Source of the DNA: Prevotella sp. CAG:1320
GTDB taxonomy: Bacteria > Bacteroidota > Bacteroidia > Bacteroidales > Bacteroidaceae
Reading direction: 5' to 3'
DNA: 64,000 bases
Assembly (NCBI GenBank): GCA_000435635.1
Contig: FR882107.1
Coordinates: 11,314-75,313 of the forward strand
Every line of letters starts with the position of its first letter. The first letter of the stretch is position 1. Positions 17,676-27,005 of this stretch are shown in pieces. The position numbers were made by a program, and so were the translations under genes. The notes below the pieces were generated by a model. It saw only the letters and a list, made by a program, of their open reading frames with translations, searched no databases and was not told the DNA's origin.

Positions 17676-18896
17676 TCATTGAAGCCTAAAAGGTAATGGC
17701 AATGTATATCTCACACGTACATTCTTTCCTCCCACTTGACCTGGTATCCAACGAGGCATACTGTTAATCACACGCAAAGCCTCATTATCCAGAGACGGGT
17801 CAACAGAACGTGCGACTTCCACGTCAGAGATGGAACCATCACGATTCACCACGAATCCCACGACCACACGTCCCTCTATTCCTTTCTCTTGTGCCTCTTT
17901 GGGGTATTGTACATGAGTTGAGAGATATTCAATTAATTTTTCTTTTCCACCAGGAAATTGCGACATTTGTTCTACCGCGTCAAACACCCTCCCTTCATTT
18001 GGAGCTTCCACTTTCCCAATGACCACAATTTCCTTGAAAGGTATGCCCTCATACTTCTCTTGCTCAGAGCCAAAACCTCTTCCTTTTTTTATCTTTTCAA
18101 CAATTGTCCTTATCTCCACCCCAAACACTTCGGGCATCAGGCCATCTTCAAGATATGAGTAATTATCCTCGCCTTGCTTGAAATATGTTTTTTCTTGACA
18201 GATCAGTTTACCCACTATGGTAGAGTCTTTGCCAGGTTGATATGCCGCAAGATATTCTTGGGGATTGACATCCTTAAATTCGCACCTCGTAATTTTACCA
18301 GTCGATTCGTTTTTTGTTTGCTTGGCGACCAATAATCCATGCACATACTTCTCTGTATCCACATAAAGATTACCATATGATTTGTAATCCTTTGTCCAAA
18401 TCCCATCGGGAAAGCCTTCTTCGTCAAATTGACCAATCATGGTCCAATTTTCATTTTGCGTTTTCTTGACCTTCTTCACTTGACCTATTATTCTGTTATT
18501 CTTCATTTGGAAGATTACACCCGCATTATTCAACGTCCCTTCCATTCGTCCATCTACGTAATTGATAATGGCAGAAAAGTCCGCGAACGTGATACTCCCA
18601 CCTGCGGTTTTGTTTTTGTAAATCCACTTCCCGTCTTTCATTCCGTTTTTGTAGTTTCCTGAAGCGGATATGGTTGTCGCGTACGAGACAGCCATGCCTC
18701 CCCCTACGCCTAATCCTTTATCTGTTTTGCTATATGTGAACTTCCCGTGTTTCACACGCTCCCCATTCTCGTCTTCATAATAAGTATAGGTGGCTTTCCC
18801 ATCTTCATACAACCCACTGTATGTCTTGAGTGTTTGTCCCACGCTTACTTGCACGGCAAGCATCATCAATACTGTAAAAATCATTGTCTGTTTCAT
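17676..18896 (-). CDS. Exported MORN-like repeat protein with TonB C-terminal domain
   Basis: From ATG 18896 the 406-residue protein has a signal peptide (MKQTMIFTVLMMLAVQVSVG) and MORN-variant repeats (SGLYEDGKATYTYYEDENG, NYKNGMKDGKWIYKN, GQFDEEGFPDGIWTKDY). A C-terminal TonB domain (about residues 310-406) closely matches the TonB at 3459: GRVVVGFVVNRDGSISDVEV and ARSVDPSLDNEALRV. It lacks the cytoplasmic N-terminus of true TonB and has a cleavable-type signal. It may bind outer-membrane receptors or peptidoglycan without energising them. The function is not known. Confidence 0.8.
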   Translation of the reverse strand: MKQTMIFTVLMMLAVQVSVGQTLKTYSGLYEDGKATYTYYEDENGERVKHGKFTYSKTDKGLGVGGGMAVSYATTISASGNYKNGMKDGKWIYKNKTAGGSITFADFSAIINYVDGRMEGTLNNAGVIFQMKNNRIIGQVKKVKKTQNENWTMIGQFDEEGFPDGIWTKDYKSYGNLYVDTEKYVHGLLVAKQTKNESTGKITRCEFKDVNPQEYLAAYQPGKDSTIVGKLICQEKTYFKQGEDNYSYLEDGLMPEVFGVEIRTIVEKIKKGRGFGSEQEKYEGIPFKEIVVIGKVEAPNEGRVFDAVEQMSQFPGGKEKLIEYLSTHVQYPKEAQEKGIEGRVVVGFVVNRDGSISDVEVARSVDPSLDNEALRVINSMPRWIPGQVGGKNVRVRYTLPLPFRLQ

Positions 18897-18956
18897 GTTC
18901 TTAGGAATTAATCGGTTATTAATCATGAAATTATATCTTATCGTAATGACGAAAGA

Positions 18957-19562
18957 CTATTGAGGTGTATCGACATTGGGATCCTCGTTGTCTTCATCGT
19001 TGTGTTCCAACTTCTTCACCGGCACCGTCCAATACCACAAGCCACAGCAACTGGCGATATACAATAGTCCATATATGCGTTCATACAGCTCATTGTCTCG
19101 TATTTCGGCTAACATGTCAGCCTGGAAGTCTTTTTCGCTATATCCTTCGTCGAGATAACTTTGCCTCAGTTCCCGCATTTCTGTTCGCGTGTATCCTGTT
19201 TTGCTGTGTATTTCCTCGCCCGTTTGCTCCAAAGAGCTCCATGCTCCGAATGCGGAAAGCAATGTCCAAACAGCGAACACACACCCTAACGTCCAACGCT
19301 TCCAACCGAAAATTATCCGATATCCTTCTGTTCCTTTAAATAGATAAACGGTGGTATAAAAAAAGATGACTGATTGTAATAGCCCGGTGTATATGTCGTA
19401 ATCAACATCATACCATGTATTTATCTCGTAATACACGGTATCTATCACCAATATTGCCAGAAGAATTATCATATATACGATATAGCCTCCTAATCCGGCA
19501 CTTGTATGTTTGGATTTTTCAATCAATCCCGATATTTCTGTTGAGTTTCCAAGGTTTTGCAT
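18957..19562 (-). CDS. Membrane protein of unknown function
   Basis: The 201-residue protein has about four membrane helices (near residues 27-45, 60-75, 88-107 and 162-180) and a charged stretch between the third and fourth that could form a coiled helix (TRTEMRELRQSYLDEGYSE). It ends in an acidic tail (HNDEDNEDPNVD). No family is recognised. It precedes the MORN/TonB gene by about 60 bp on the same strand and follows the zinc-ribbon gene, so the three are probably co-transcribed. Confidence 0.65.
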   Translation of the reverse strand: MQNLGNSTEISGLIEKSKHTSAGLGGYIVYMIILLAILVIDTVYYEINTWYDVDYDIYTGLLQSVIFFYTTVYLFKGTEGYRIIFGWKRWTLGCVFAVWTLLSAFGAWSSLEQTGEEIHSKTGYTRTEMRELRQSYLDEGYSEKDFQADMLAEIRDNELYERIYGLLYIASCCGLWYWTVPVKKLEHNDEDNEDPNVDTPQ

Positions 19563-19577
19563 AGTAGTATAATTGAT

Positions 19578-19838
19578 TTATTTAAATAGATTTGAAATAG
19601 CGTTGATTATCGCGTCAAGAATAGCGGCCAAAACAGGAATGGCAAACGCAATCAAAGCCAACCTAATCATAAACCGTTCAACAGGTGAAGCGGAATGGGC
19701 TTTTCCTCCTGGTTTTTCCATTCCCGAGTGTATCGCCCTATTCAAGCAGCGATTTGAACAATAGAACGAAGGGAACAAACCTTTTCCATAATACACTCCG
19801 TTTTGGACTTCTCGTCCGCACCAATTACATTTTTCCAT
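19578..19838 (-). CDS. Small zinc-ribbon plus membrane-helix protein
   Basis: The 86-residue protein starts with MEKCNWCGREV and has a second pair YCSNRCLNRAI, so CxxC and CxxxC could bind one zinc. A hydrophobic helix (LALIAFAIPVLAAILDAI) lies at the C-terminus. The fold suggests a tail-anchored adaptor. The gene is 8 bp downstream of the UDG-like gene. Confidence 0.65.
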   Translation of the reverse strand: MEKCNWCGREVQNGVYYGKGLFPSFYCSNRCLNRAIHSGMEKPGGKAHSASPVERFMIRLALIAFAIPVLAAILDAIINAISNLFK

Positions 19839-19846
19839 AGCTGTAA

Positions 19847-20641
19847 TTAAATGATTTTCTCCATAAAATCTTTCACAATGGCTTCCAGCCGCGCTTCCAT
19901 TGTTCCTTTCGGCAAGTGTGCGCTCGGATGGCTCGTCCTATAGGCTGGCATGGATAACGCCGAAGATATCACTTGTGCCGCCTCATTCACCTCATAAGGA
20001 AACAATGCGGAAAATTGAGCGTCAGGCCAGTTGTCCCGAATACGTTCGTCATACGTCCCTGTCAGGAAAAGCAAAAGATCGGGCTTCAGGATATTGATTT
20101 CCTCTTGGATAACGGAGAAGTGTTCTCTTTCCAGCGCGTAAATCTCCGCACCACAAAAGCCTTTTCCATCCGCCTTGCCTATCTTCACCAGGTTGTTCCA
20201 TACGTAAGCAACCCGCTTATCAGGTAAAGCCGCATTCAACAACAACGCGAAACGATTGAAGCCATAATGGAACATACCATAGCGAGGCCCTTTATAATTG
20301 AACGTGCCATCATGATAATAAGTGGCATAAAATTCCTCATAAATGCCCATCACGGCCTCCATGGACACGTCAAAAGAGAAAACAGGAGAAGGAGGCGTTC
20401 CAAAATCATCACAATCTCCTTTCCAAGAATTGGTTTCCTGCCCGAAAACCATCACTTTCAGGTCTGCGTCGGTGTACCAATCTTCAGTAGGCTGGTCACC
20501 TTCCCATCGAGCCAGACTCAACAAAAACGGATAAGCCGGTTTCACATCCGCATGTTCGCCGCAAACAACTGCCTGCAAGGAATCGCCAATTCTTCCCCAT
20601 CTTGAGGCATAAAGAGCTTTTAGCTGTTCGTTCAACTTCAT
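19847..20641 (-). CDS. Hypothetical protein with uracil-DNA-glycosylase-like motifs
   Basis: From ATG 20641 (MKLNEQLKAL) the protein has 264 residues. LKVMVFGQETNSWKGD near residue 62 resembles UDG motif A (GxxPG/GQDPY type), and TSHPSAHLPKG near residue 240 resembles motif B (HPS). The spacing and single domain fit the UDG superfamily, but the first catalytic position is altered (Glu-Thr-Asn), so activity is uncertain. It heads the 17676-20641 minus-strand run. Confidence 0.5.
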   Translation of the reverse strand: MKLNEQLKALYASRWGRIGDSLQAVVCGEHADVKPAYPFLLSLARWEGDQPTEDWYTDADLKVMVFGQETNSWKGDCDDFGTPPSPVFSFDVSMEAVMGIYEEFYATYYHDGTFNYKGPRYGMFHYGFNRFALLLNAALPDKRVAYVWNNLVKIGKADGKGFCGAEIYALEREHFSVIQEEINILKPDLLLFLTGTYDERIRDNWPDAQFSALFPYEVNEAAQVISSALSMPAYRTSHPSAHLPKGTMEARLEAIVKDFMEKII

Positions 20642-20696
20642 ACGCCAAAACAAAAAACACTGGCATAGCAGCCCCTTCCCGCCAGAACTTAATAAT

Positions 20697-21000
20697 GATT
20701 ACCAAGGTTGATATACAAAAAAGACGTGGAGCTGCCCTTGTTGCCCGTTCCACGATGTAAAGGCCTTCGCATTGCCCAGTTAGTCGAAACGAGCAACGTC
20801 GAAAGCCCCACGCTGATGTATGTATATAAAACACCCTTACCCATCGCATCCCTTGCGGGAATGAATGGAGGCTGTATATAATACACCTAGGGGCATTCAC
20901 TGTTGCTTTGTTTTTGACTAACTGTTTTGAAGTTGCGAAGTTCTTACATCGTCAAAACCAAAGCGTCCAAGTAAACGCCTTTTATGTATACGCCCACCCT
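20697..21000. repeat. Head-to-head pair of ~130-nt diverged repeat units
   Basis: Copy A (minus strand, about 20835 down to 20700) and copy B (plus strand, about 20870 to 21000) share ordered blocks: TATATA, GGGGC, GTTGCT, GACTAACTG, TGCGAAG, TTACATCG and a GTATA box. In A these lie at plus 20792-20797, 20777-20785, 20765-20771 and 20753-20760; in B at 20902-20907, 20916-20924, 20934-20940 and 20944-20952. Short ORFs across it are not conserved in codon pattern, so it is treated as non-coding. It fills the 494-bp gap between genes ending at 20642 and 21135. Confidence 0.72.
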
Positions 21001-21007
21001 CGCCTAG

Positions 21008-21021
21008 CTGTCCGAAGACAG
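21008..21021 (+). other. Perfect small hairpin beside the repeat pair
   Basis: ctgtc-cgaa-gacag forms a perfect 5-bp stem with a CGAA tetraloop just after copy B of the repeat pair. The unit may be part of a structured RNA. No T-run follows. Confidence 0.5.
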
Positions 21022-21135
21022 TCTCGGCATGGGAGGACACTGCAAATATATGATTTTATTTTTGTATCGCAAGGTAATTCCAGAAAAAAATCACCTTTTT
21101 TGTTCAACGAATAGATTTCTGGCTTATTTTATCTC

Positions 21136-21513
21136 TTAGACCAGCGCATGGAACCTTCTGTAAAAGAGATATCGCTCCACCAGCAAGTAAGCCAGGCAAA
21201 CCAGGGAGATGGCCAAGGGGTCTTTCACGAAAAGGGCGGTTAATATCAACAGGACATCGGGTATGCCTCTACGGGAAGGAGGCTTCACGCCTTTCTTGAA
21301 AAGCCGAAAATAATAGAAAGCAAACAGCAGCCCCACGTAAATCGCCAGCAGCAACAAGAACACAGCCAAGTGCATGCCTCGTCCCGCGACGAATATCCCC
21401 ACCAGCCCAAGAATGGCGGCGGCATCCAGATAGGCATCGGCCTTTTCTCCTCGGGAGAGAAAAGCACCCAAAAGGTGGCCTGCCACCAAAATGGCGAAAA
21501 CGACGATGTGCAT
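21136..21513 (-). CDS. Small multi-pass membrane protein, unknown
   Basis: The 125-residue protein is almost entirely hydrophobic, with about four membrane helices (residues 2-20, 28-45, 48-68, 92-112) and a basic loop (FKKGVKPPSRRGIPD). No family is recognised. It lies alone on the minus strand after the repeat pair. Confidence 0.55.
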   Translation of the reverse strand: MHIVVFAILVAGHLLGAFLSRGEKADAYLDAAAILGLVGIFVAGRGMHLAVFLLLLAIYVGLLFAFYYFRLFKKGVKPPSRRGIPDVLLILTALFVKDPLAISLVCLAYLLVERYLFYRRFHALV

Positions 21514-21583
21514 ACTTTCTCTACAATCCCTTTATAATCAAAAAACTGCCAAGGAAAACCACTCAGCGTAATGAAAACAGGGG

Positions 21584-21817
21584 TTATTTCCCCTCCACGT
21601 CATAGTTGGCCTGGCCGTCGTCCTCGCCATGGAGGGCTTCCGAGAAGTCTTTCCAGCTCTGGAAGCCCGCGAAGAGGGCTATGCGGTCCAGCGTTTCGGG
21701 CGACAGTTTCTTGTGTTTGGAAATCAATTCCCACGCCTTTCTCAGTCCCAGCGGGTTCTTGGCCTTGCCTATCAGTCTCTCTACCTCTGACAGCAACGCG
21801 TGTACATCCTGTTTCAT
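21584..21817 (-). CDS. Small helical cytoplasmic protein, unknown
   Basis: From ATG 21817 (MKQDVHALLSEVERLIGKAK) the protein has 77 residues and is predicted helical, with LRKAWELISKHKKL and LDRIALFAGFQSWKDFSEAL. I recognise no named domain. A TATATTCG-like -7 box lies on the minus strand at plus 21854-21861, and an inverted repeat (ttcggttttc/gaaaaccgaa, 21883-21917) lies just upstream of it. Confidence 0.55.
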   Translation of the reverse strand: MKQDVHALLSEVERLIGKAKNPLGLRKAWELISKHKKLSPETLDRIALFAGFQSWKDFSEALHGEDDGQANYDVEGK

Positions 21818-22046
21818 AACATAACTACTTTTAACCACTCAGGTTTTACGTCGCGAATATACGAAAAACATCCATAAGTTGTTTCGGTTTTCCTGTTATT
21901 TTTTCGTGAAAACCGAAGATGCCATTCCCCGCGAAAGAGGAAGCCGTCTCTCACGAAAGACAATGCCTTACAAACTGGGAACACTATGGAAATAAATCTC
22001 CCGCACTAGGCATATAAAGCGAGGGGAGTTAACTAAAAACCGCATT

Positions 22047-22120
22047 CCACGTCGTGAAATAACTATTCCACGTCGTGGAATGGCTGTTTCACGTCGTGGA
22101 ATAGCTATTTCACGACGTGG
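22047..22120. repeat. Array 3: 11-bp palindrome CCACGTCGTGG repeated every 21 bp
   Basis: Copies start at 22047 (last base differs), 22068, 22089 (first base differs) and 22110, spaced 21 bp. The core CCACG-T-CGTGG is a perfect odd palindrome; the last copy carries A at the centre. The 10-bp spacers aataactatt, aatggctgtt and aatagctatt are also near-palindromes. It is downstream of the pgeF stop (22251) and upstream of the 21817 gene. 21818-22250 holds nothing else but an inverted repeat at 21883-21917. Confidence 0.9.
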
Positions 22121-22250
22121 AACAGATTTATATATTAGCTGAAACGAGTTTACCAAGTAAGTGAAAGCGCTTTATATACCATGTTCCCGCGATTTGTCCA
22201 CGCAACGGGAAATAGGATAAATAAAAAAGAATGGGGAATGGGGAAGTATC

Positions 22251-23027
22251 TTACAGACGAAAGATACCTGAATAAATGCGGCCGGAAAACGTGCCCAGCT
22301 TGCGGGCGGAAAAGAATCGGTCGCTGTGAGTGTAGGTACAGATGCCGGAAACCTGTATGTTTTCCGCCCTCACGCCCATGCTCACGAGTTGCTGGCGGTT
22401 GCATTCCGGCAGGTCGATATGCCACTTGCCGTCCTTACGGGAGATGGAGGGCATGTCAAAACCAGCCAAGTGAAAACGCTCGTAGACCTCGTCGCCTACC
22501 TCGAAAGCCTCCAATGAAATGCAAGGGCCAATGACAGCGGTCACTTGGGCAGGCTCGGTGCGATAACGCTCGGCCATCACGCGCAAGGCTTGGCATGTTA
22601 CCCGCACCACGGTGCCACGCCAACCGGCATGCACGGCACAGACTACGCCCCGAACCTCGTCATATAGCAACACGGGAACACAATCGGCGGTGGACACGCC
22701 CACGCAAACCTGTCGCAAGGGTGTCATGATAATGTCTACTCCGTCAAGCAAATCGGCTTGTTGCTCGTCAGATTTAGACAAGAAATCCGCCTCCACGCAG
22801 ACGTGTTGCTCGCCATGAACCTGGTGGGGCATCAGGATAGCGGACTGCGGCAAGCCCAGCTCCCTTGCCAACGAGGCCAGGTTGGCCTCCAGACAAGCGG
22901 GATCGTCCCCACAATAAGCGTTGATATTGAAAGAAGCGTAAGCACCCTCACTCACTCCCCCTTGCCGGGTAGTGGAGAAAGCCCTTACGCCAGAAGCCAG
23001 CTGATACTCGTGGAGCACAGGAATCAT
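22251..23027 (-). CDS. pgeF: Polyphenol oxidase/laccase-domain purine nucleoside enzyme (YfiH/PgeF)
   Basis: From ATG 23027 ([13 protein letters not shown]) the protein has 258 residues and the YfiH family motifs: [48 protein letters not shown] and [13 protein letters not shown]. The His and Cys residues of the single-metal site are present. Relatives hydrolyse or oxidise purine nucleosides and correct a peptidoglycan mis-insertion. The start overlaps the obg stop by 4 bp (ATGA), so the genes are coupled. Confidence 0.9.
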   Translation of the reverse strand: MIPVLHEYQLASGVRAFSTTRQGGVSEGAYASFNINAYCGDDPACLEANLASLARELGLPQSAILMPHQVHGEQHVCVEADFLSKSDEQQADLLDGVDIIMTPLRQVCVGVSTADCVPVLLYDEVRGVVCAVHAGWRGTVVRVTCQALRVMAERYRTEPAQVTAVIGPCISLEAFEVGDEVYERFHLAGFDMPSISRKDGKWHIDLPECNRQQLVSMGVRAENIQVSGICTYTHSDRFFSARKLGTFSGRIYSGIFRL

Positions 23028-24187
23028 TGGTCTTCCTCCTCGTACTCGAAGTCGTCTAAGTCCTCGATGTCCTCCGCGTCCACGTATTCTATCTCGTCCT
23101 CGCCTTCCGCCTTCATCTCTTCCTGGAACTTGGCCATGTCTTTGTCGCGATGCACGAGCGTCTCCTCGGAGGTGATGGCCTGCAACTTGTTGCTCTCGCT
23201 GTTGAGCTGTTGCCAAAGCACGTCTTTCAGCTCGGTCAACCCATAGCCCGTCACCGAGGAGATGAACACCACGGGGAGGTCATCGGGCAGCGTTTCCCGC
23301 AACATCTCTATCAGTTCGTCATCGAGCAAGTCGCTCTTGGTCACGGCAAGTACTCTGTGCTTGTCCAGCATCTCGGGATTGAAGCGGCGCAATTCATTGA
23401 GCAATATCTCGTATTCCTTCTTGATGTCGTCGGTATCGCCTGGCACCATGAAGAGAAGCAGGGAGTTTCGCTCTATATGGCGCAGGAAACGCAGTCCGAG
23501 ACCTTTGCCCTCGCTGGCTCCCTCTATAATGCCCGGGATGTCCGCCATCACGAACGACTTGTTGTCCCTATAGCCCACGATGCCCAAAGAAGGCTCCAGC
23601 GTGGTGAAAGGATAGTTGGCTATCTTGGGGCGTGCGCTGGAGAGGGCGGAGAGAAGCGTAGACTTACCCGCGTTGGGGAAGCCCACCAGGCCGACATCAG
23701 CCAGCAGCTTCAGCTCCATGATGATAGTCATCTCCTGCATCGGCTCGCCTGGTTGGGCATAGCGGGGAGCCTGGTTGGTGGCGGTACGGAACTGGAAGTT
23801 GCCCAGTCCGCCCCTGCCGCCCTTGAGCAGCAATACCACCTGGCCATCGTAAGTGACATCGCAGACAAACTTTCCCGTCTCAGCGTTGTAGACCACCGTA
23901 CCGCAAGGCACGTCGATGTACGTGTCCTTGCCGTCGGTGCCATGGCACTTGTCTCGACCGCCATTGCCTCCATGCTCGGCAAAGACGTGTCGCTGGTATT
24001 TCAAGTGCAGCAGCGTCCAGTAGTTGTGGTTGCCTCTCAGGTAGATGTTTCCTCCTCGTCCGCCATCGCCTCCGTCTGGCCCGCCGTAAGGATTATACTT
24101 CACGTGGCGCAGGTGCATGGATCCCCTGCCCCCCTTACCCGAGCGGCACAGTATCTTAACGTAGTCTACGAAATTGGATTCCGCCAT
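23024..24187 (-). CDS. obg: Obg/CgtA-type GTPase
   Basis: The 387-residue protein from ATG 24187 ([14 protein letters not shown]) has the glycine-rich Obg fold ([18 protein letters not shown]), the G1 loop [30 protein letters not shown] (G3), and TKSD (G4). The C-terminus is very acidic ([17 protein letters not shown]). It acts on the large ribosomal subunit and on growth control. It follows adk by 11 bp. Confidence 0.97.
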   Translation of the reverse strand: MAESNFVDYVKILCRSGKGGRGSMHLRHVKYNPYGGPDGGDGGRGGNIYLRGNHNYWTLLHLKYQRHVFAEHGGNGGRDKCHGTDGKDTYIDVPCGTVVYNAETGKFVCDVTYDGQVVLLLKGGRGGLGNFQFRTATNQAPRYAQPGEPMQEMTIIMELKLLADVGLVGFPNAGKSTLLSALSSARPKIANYPFTTLEPSLGIVGYRDNKSFVMADIPGIIEGASEGKGLGLRFLRHIERNSLLLFMVPGDTDDIKKEYEILLNELRRFNPEMLDKHRVLAVTKSDLLDDELIEMLRETLPDDLPVVFISSVTGYGLTELKDVLWQQLNSESNKLQAITSEETLVHRDKDMAKFQEEMKAEGEDEIEYVDAEDIEDLDDFEYEEEDQ

Positions 24188-24198
24188 CTTCTTCCTGA

Positions 24199-24774
24199 TT
24201 AGTCCAAAGCATCTACCACCGCGCAAATGCGGCCAAATATCTCGTCCACGGTGCCAAGACCCTCCACGTGGTGGTGTATGCCCTCGTTCTCATACCAGTC
24301 TATGAGGGGCGCGGTCTGGTTGTGGTATACATCGAGGCGTTTCTTGATGGTCTCCTCATTGTCGTCGGAACGGCCGGTGAGCTTGCCCCTGTTCAGCAAA
24401 CGTGCCATCAACTCATCCTCGGGAACGGAAAGCTCTATCATGGCATCTATCTGATGGCCGCGCTCGGCAAGCATCTTCTTCAAGGCCTCAGCTTGGGGAA
24501 TGGTGCGGGGGAAGCCATCAAAGATGACCCCGGCATGCTCCTTGCCAAAGCCATCGTATACGCTGGCCAGGATGCTGACCATCAAGTCGTCGGGTATCAG
24601 TTGCCCGTTGTCTATGTATCCCTTGGCGGTCTGGCCCAGCTCGGTGCCGTTCTTGATCTCATTACGCAATACGTCACCCGTAGAGATATGTCCCAGTCCG
24701 TATTTCTCAATCAACTTGTCGCTCTGGGTGCCTTTACCAGCCCCCGGCGCTCCGAAAATAACGATATTCTTCAT
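24199..24774 (-). CDS. adk: Adenylate kinase (short form)
   Basis: The 191-residue protein has the P-loop [35 protein letters not shown] and the short lid around [14 protein letters not shown] without a zinc insertion. It balances AMP, ADP and ATP. It lies between hpt and obg rather than in the spc ribosomal operon. Confidence 0.97.
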   Translation of the reverse strand: MKNIVIFGAPGAGKGTQSDKLIEKYGLGHISTGDVLRNEIKNGTELGQTAKGYIDNGQLIPDDLMVSILASVYDGFGKEHAGVIFDGFPRTIPQAEALKKMLAERGHQIDAMIELSVPEDELMARLLNRGKLTGRSDDNEETIKKRLDVYHNQTAPLIDWYENEGIHHHVEGLGTVDEIFGRICAVVDALD

Positions 24775-24803
24775 CTCCTATACCTATTTATTATGCTATT
24801 CTG

Positions 24804-25346
24804 TCAATCTTCCTCCACAATGGTGTAAATATCCCTCAAGTTCCTGCCTTGCTGGTCATAGTCCAGTCCGTAGCCCACAATGAAGTCATTGGGGATTTCC
24901 TTCACCACGTAATCCACCTTCAAAGGCACTTTCAGACGTTCCGGTTTCAGCAGCAAAGAGCAAATTCTCACGTCGGCCGCCTGCCTTCCCTTCAAGGTCC
25001 GCACTAAGTGGCCTAGGGTGTTTCCCGTCTCGATGATGTCTTCCAGGACTATCACCGTACGCCCCTCCAATGGCACGTTAAGGCCAATCAAGTCCTGTAC
25101 GTTGCCCGTGGAAGACGTTCCCTCATAAGAAGCCAACTTAACAAAGGATATCTCACAAGGCACGGTAATCATACGCAACAAGTCGGACGCGAACACGAAC
25201 GATCCGTTCAGTACGGCAAGAAACAAAGGATTCTTACCGGCCATGTCACGATTAATCCTATCGGCCACCACCTTGATGCGCTCCAGTATCTCCGCCTCAG
25301 GGATAAAGGTCTTGAAGGTCTTGTCCTTCACTCTGATTACACTCAT
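24804..25346 (-). CDS. hpt: Hypoxanthine phosphoribosyltransferase
   Basis: The 180-residue protein has the PRPP motif VIVLEDIIETGNTL and FLAVLNGSFVFASDL with the family lysine region VPLKVDYVVKEIPNDFIVGYGLDYD. It salvages hypoxanthine and guanine. Start of an hpt-adk-obg-pgeF minus-strand run; a TAATTTCG-like -7 box is at plus 25377-25384. Confidence 0.93.
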   Translation of the reverse strand: MSVIRVKDKTFKTFIPEAEILERIKVVADRINRDMAGKNPLFLAVLNGSFVFASDLLRMITVPCEISFVKLASYEGTSSTGNVQDLIGLNVPLEGRTVIVLEDIIETGNTLGHLVRTLKGRQAADVRICSLLLKPERLKVPLKVDYVVKEIPNDFIVGYGLDYDQQGRNLRDIYTIVEED

Positions 25347-25469
25347 CGCTGCTTATTATAAAGTTATAATTGTGCGCGAAATTACGAAAAAAATGGCATA
25401 AAACCACCTATTGCCGCTTATAATCGGTTATTTTTCGGCGCGAAAAAGAAATATCTCAACATTATTTGC

Positions 25470-25477
25470 TATATTCG
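25470..25477 (+). promoter_or_regulatory. Likely -7 box of the nnr gene
   Basis: TATATTCG ends 7 nt before the ATG at 25485. No convincing -33 TTTG was found at the expected spacing. If it is the promoter, the transcript begins at or next to the start codon (see findings). Confidence 0.5.
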
Positions 25478-25484
25478 CGATATT

Positions 25485-27005
25485 ATGAGCATCAAAATCC
25501 TTACTGGCGCCCAGATACATGAGCTAGATCAATTCACCATAGGACACGAGCCCATCTCTTCGCTGAACCTGATGGAGAGAGCGGCAAAAGCCTTGACCCA
25601 TGCCATAGAAACGGAATGGAGCAAAGAAGTGCCCGTGACGGTTTTCGCGGGACCTGGCAACAACGGAGGTGACGCCTTGGCCGTCGCCAGGCTGTTGGCT
25701 GATGATGGATACGCGGTCACGGTCTACCTGTTTAACATACACGGACTGTCAACAGATTGCGAGACCAACAAGCGCAGGCTACTGGAAAACAACAAACTGG
25801 CAGGCTTCACGGAGATATCCTCCAACTTCGACCCTCCCGAACTGCCTGCCAACATGTTGGTGATAGACGGACTTTTCGGCAGCGGACTGAACAAACCCCT
25901 GGCGAAAGGATTCGCCGAGCTGGTGAAATACATCAACCAATCGGCCGCCAAGGTAGTGAGCATCGACATTCCCAGCGGGCTGATGTGTGAGGACAATACC
26001 TTCAACATCCGCAATCACATCATCAAGGCCGACCTCACGCTTACCCTGCAACAAAAGAAACTGAGCATGCTCATGGCCGACAACCAAGTCTATCTTGGCA
26101 GGGTGAAAACCCTAGACATCCGCCTCTCACAGGAATTCATCGCCAACGCGGAATGCGACACCCGCATCTTGCAGGAGAACGACATCCGTCCGTTGATAAA
26201 ATCCCGAGGCGACTATGCCCACAAGGGGGAGATGGGGCACGCCTTGCTGATAGCGGGCAGTTACGGCATGGCGGGCGCGGCAACGCTAGCCGCCACGGCT
26301 TGCCTGCGCAGCGGCGTGGGAAAGCTGACTATCCACACTCCCAAGCGCAATTATAACGTGATGCAGTTGGCGGTGCCTGAAGCCGTCTTGCAACTAGACC
26401 ATGACGAAACCCGCTTCTCGGAAGCGGTTGACATAGAAGACTATGCGGCCGTAGGCATTGGCCCTGGACTGGGGAGACAGGAAGACACTGCCATCGCCCT
26501 GATATCCCAAATCAGGCGAACCACTTGCCCCATGGTAATAGACGCTGATGCCATCAATTTGCTGTCCAGCCATAGGGCTTGGACACAGCACTTGCCCAAA
26601 GGCCTCGTCTTTACACCCCATCCCAAGGAGTTTGACAGATTAGCGGGACATATATGCACAGACTGCTACGACCGCTTGTCAAAAGCCCGCGAGCTGGCGG
26701 AAAGAATGGGTGCCTATATCATCCTGAAAGGCCATTACTCGGCTCTTTGCCTTCCCAACCGCCAAGTGGAGTTCAACCCCACGGGAAATAGCGGAATGGC
26801 CACCGCGGGCAGCGGAGACGTGCTCACGGGTATCATCACCGCCCTGCTAGCCCGTGGCTACAAGACGGACGACGCTTGCCGAGTGGGCATGTACCTGCAT
26901 GGATTGGCAGGAGACTTGGCCGCGCAGGAAGTGGGCAAGGAAAGCCTCATCGCCAGCGATATCATCCGGTACCTGCCAAAGGCTTTCAAGGCCTTTGCCG
27001 AATAA
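25485..27005 (+). CDS. nnr: Bifunctional NAD(P)H-hydrate epimerase / ADP-dependent NAD(P)H-hydrate dehydratase
   Basis: The 506-residue protein has the YjeF_N epimerase domain first (GPGNNGGDALAVARLLADDG near residue 47, VSIDIPSGL) and the YjeF_C ribokinase-like dehydratase second (GHALLIAGSYGMAGAA, AVGIGPGLG, and NSGMATAGSGDVLTGI with the catalytic Asp). It repairs hydrated NADH and NADPH. Its stop overlaps the convergent tag gene by 20 bp. Confidence 0.95.
   Translation: MSIKILTGAQIHELDQFTIGHEPISSLNLMERAAKALTHAIETEWSKEVPVTVFAGPGNNGGDALAVARLLADDGYAVTVYLFNIHGLSTDCETNKRRLLENNKLAGFTEISSNFDPPELPANMLVIDGLFGSGLNKPLAKGFAELVKYINQSAAKVVSIDIPSGLMCEDNTFNIRNHIIKADLTLTLQQKKLSMLMADNQVYLGRVKTLDIRLSQEFIANAECDTRILQENDIRPLIKSRGDYAHKGEMGHALLIAGSYGMAGAATLAATACLRSGVGKLTIHTPKRNYNVMQLAVPEAVLQLDHDETRFSEAVDIEDYAAVGIGPGLGRQEDTAIALISQIRRTTCPMVIDADAINLLSSHRAWTQHLPKGLVFTPHPKEFDRLAGHICTDCYDRLSKARELAERMGAYIILKGHYSALCLPNRQVEFNPTGNSGMATAGSGDVLTGIITALLARGYKTDDACRVGMYLHGLAGDLAAQEVGKESLIASDIIRYLPKAFKAFAE

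Noticed and set aside
20689..20886. 65-codon minus-strand frame across copy A of the repeat pair, and the plus-strand frame 20908-21114
   Set aside because: The sequence blocks, not codons, are shared between the two copies, so the frames are probably by-products of a non-coding repeat.
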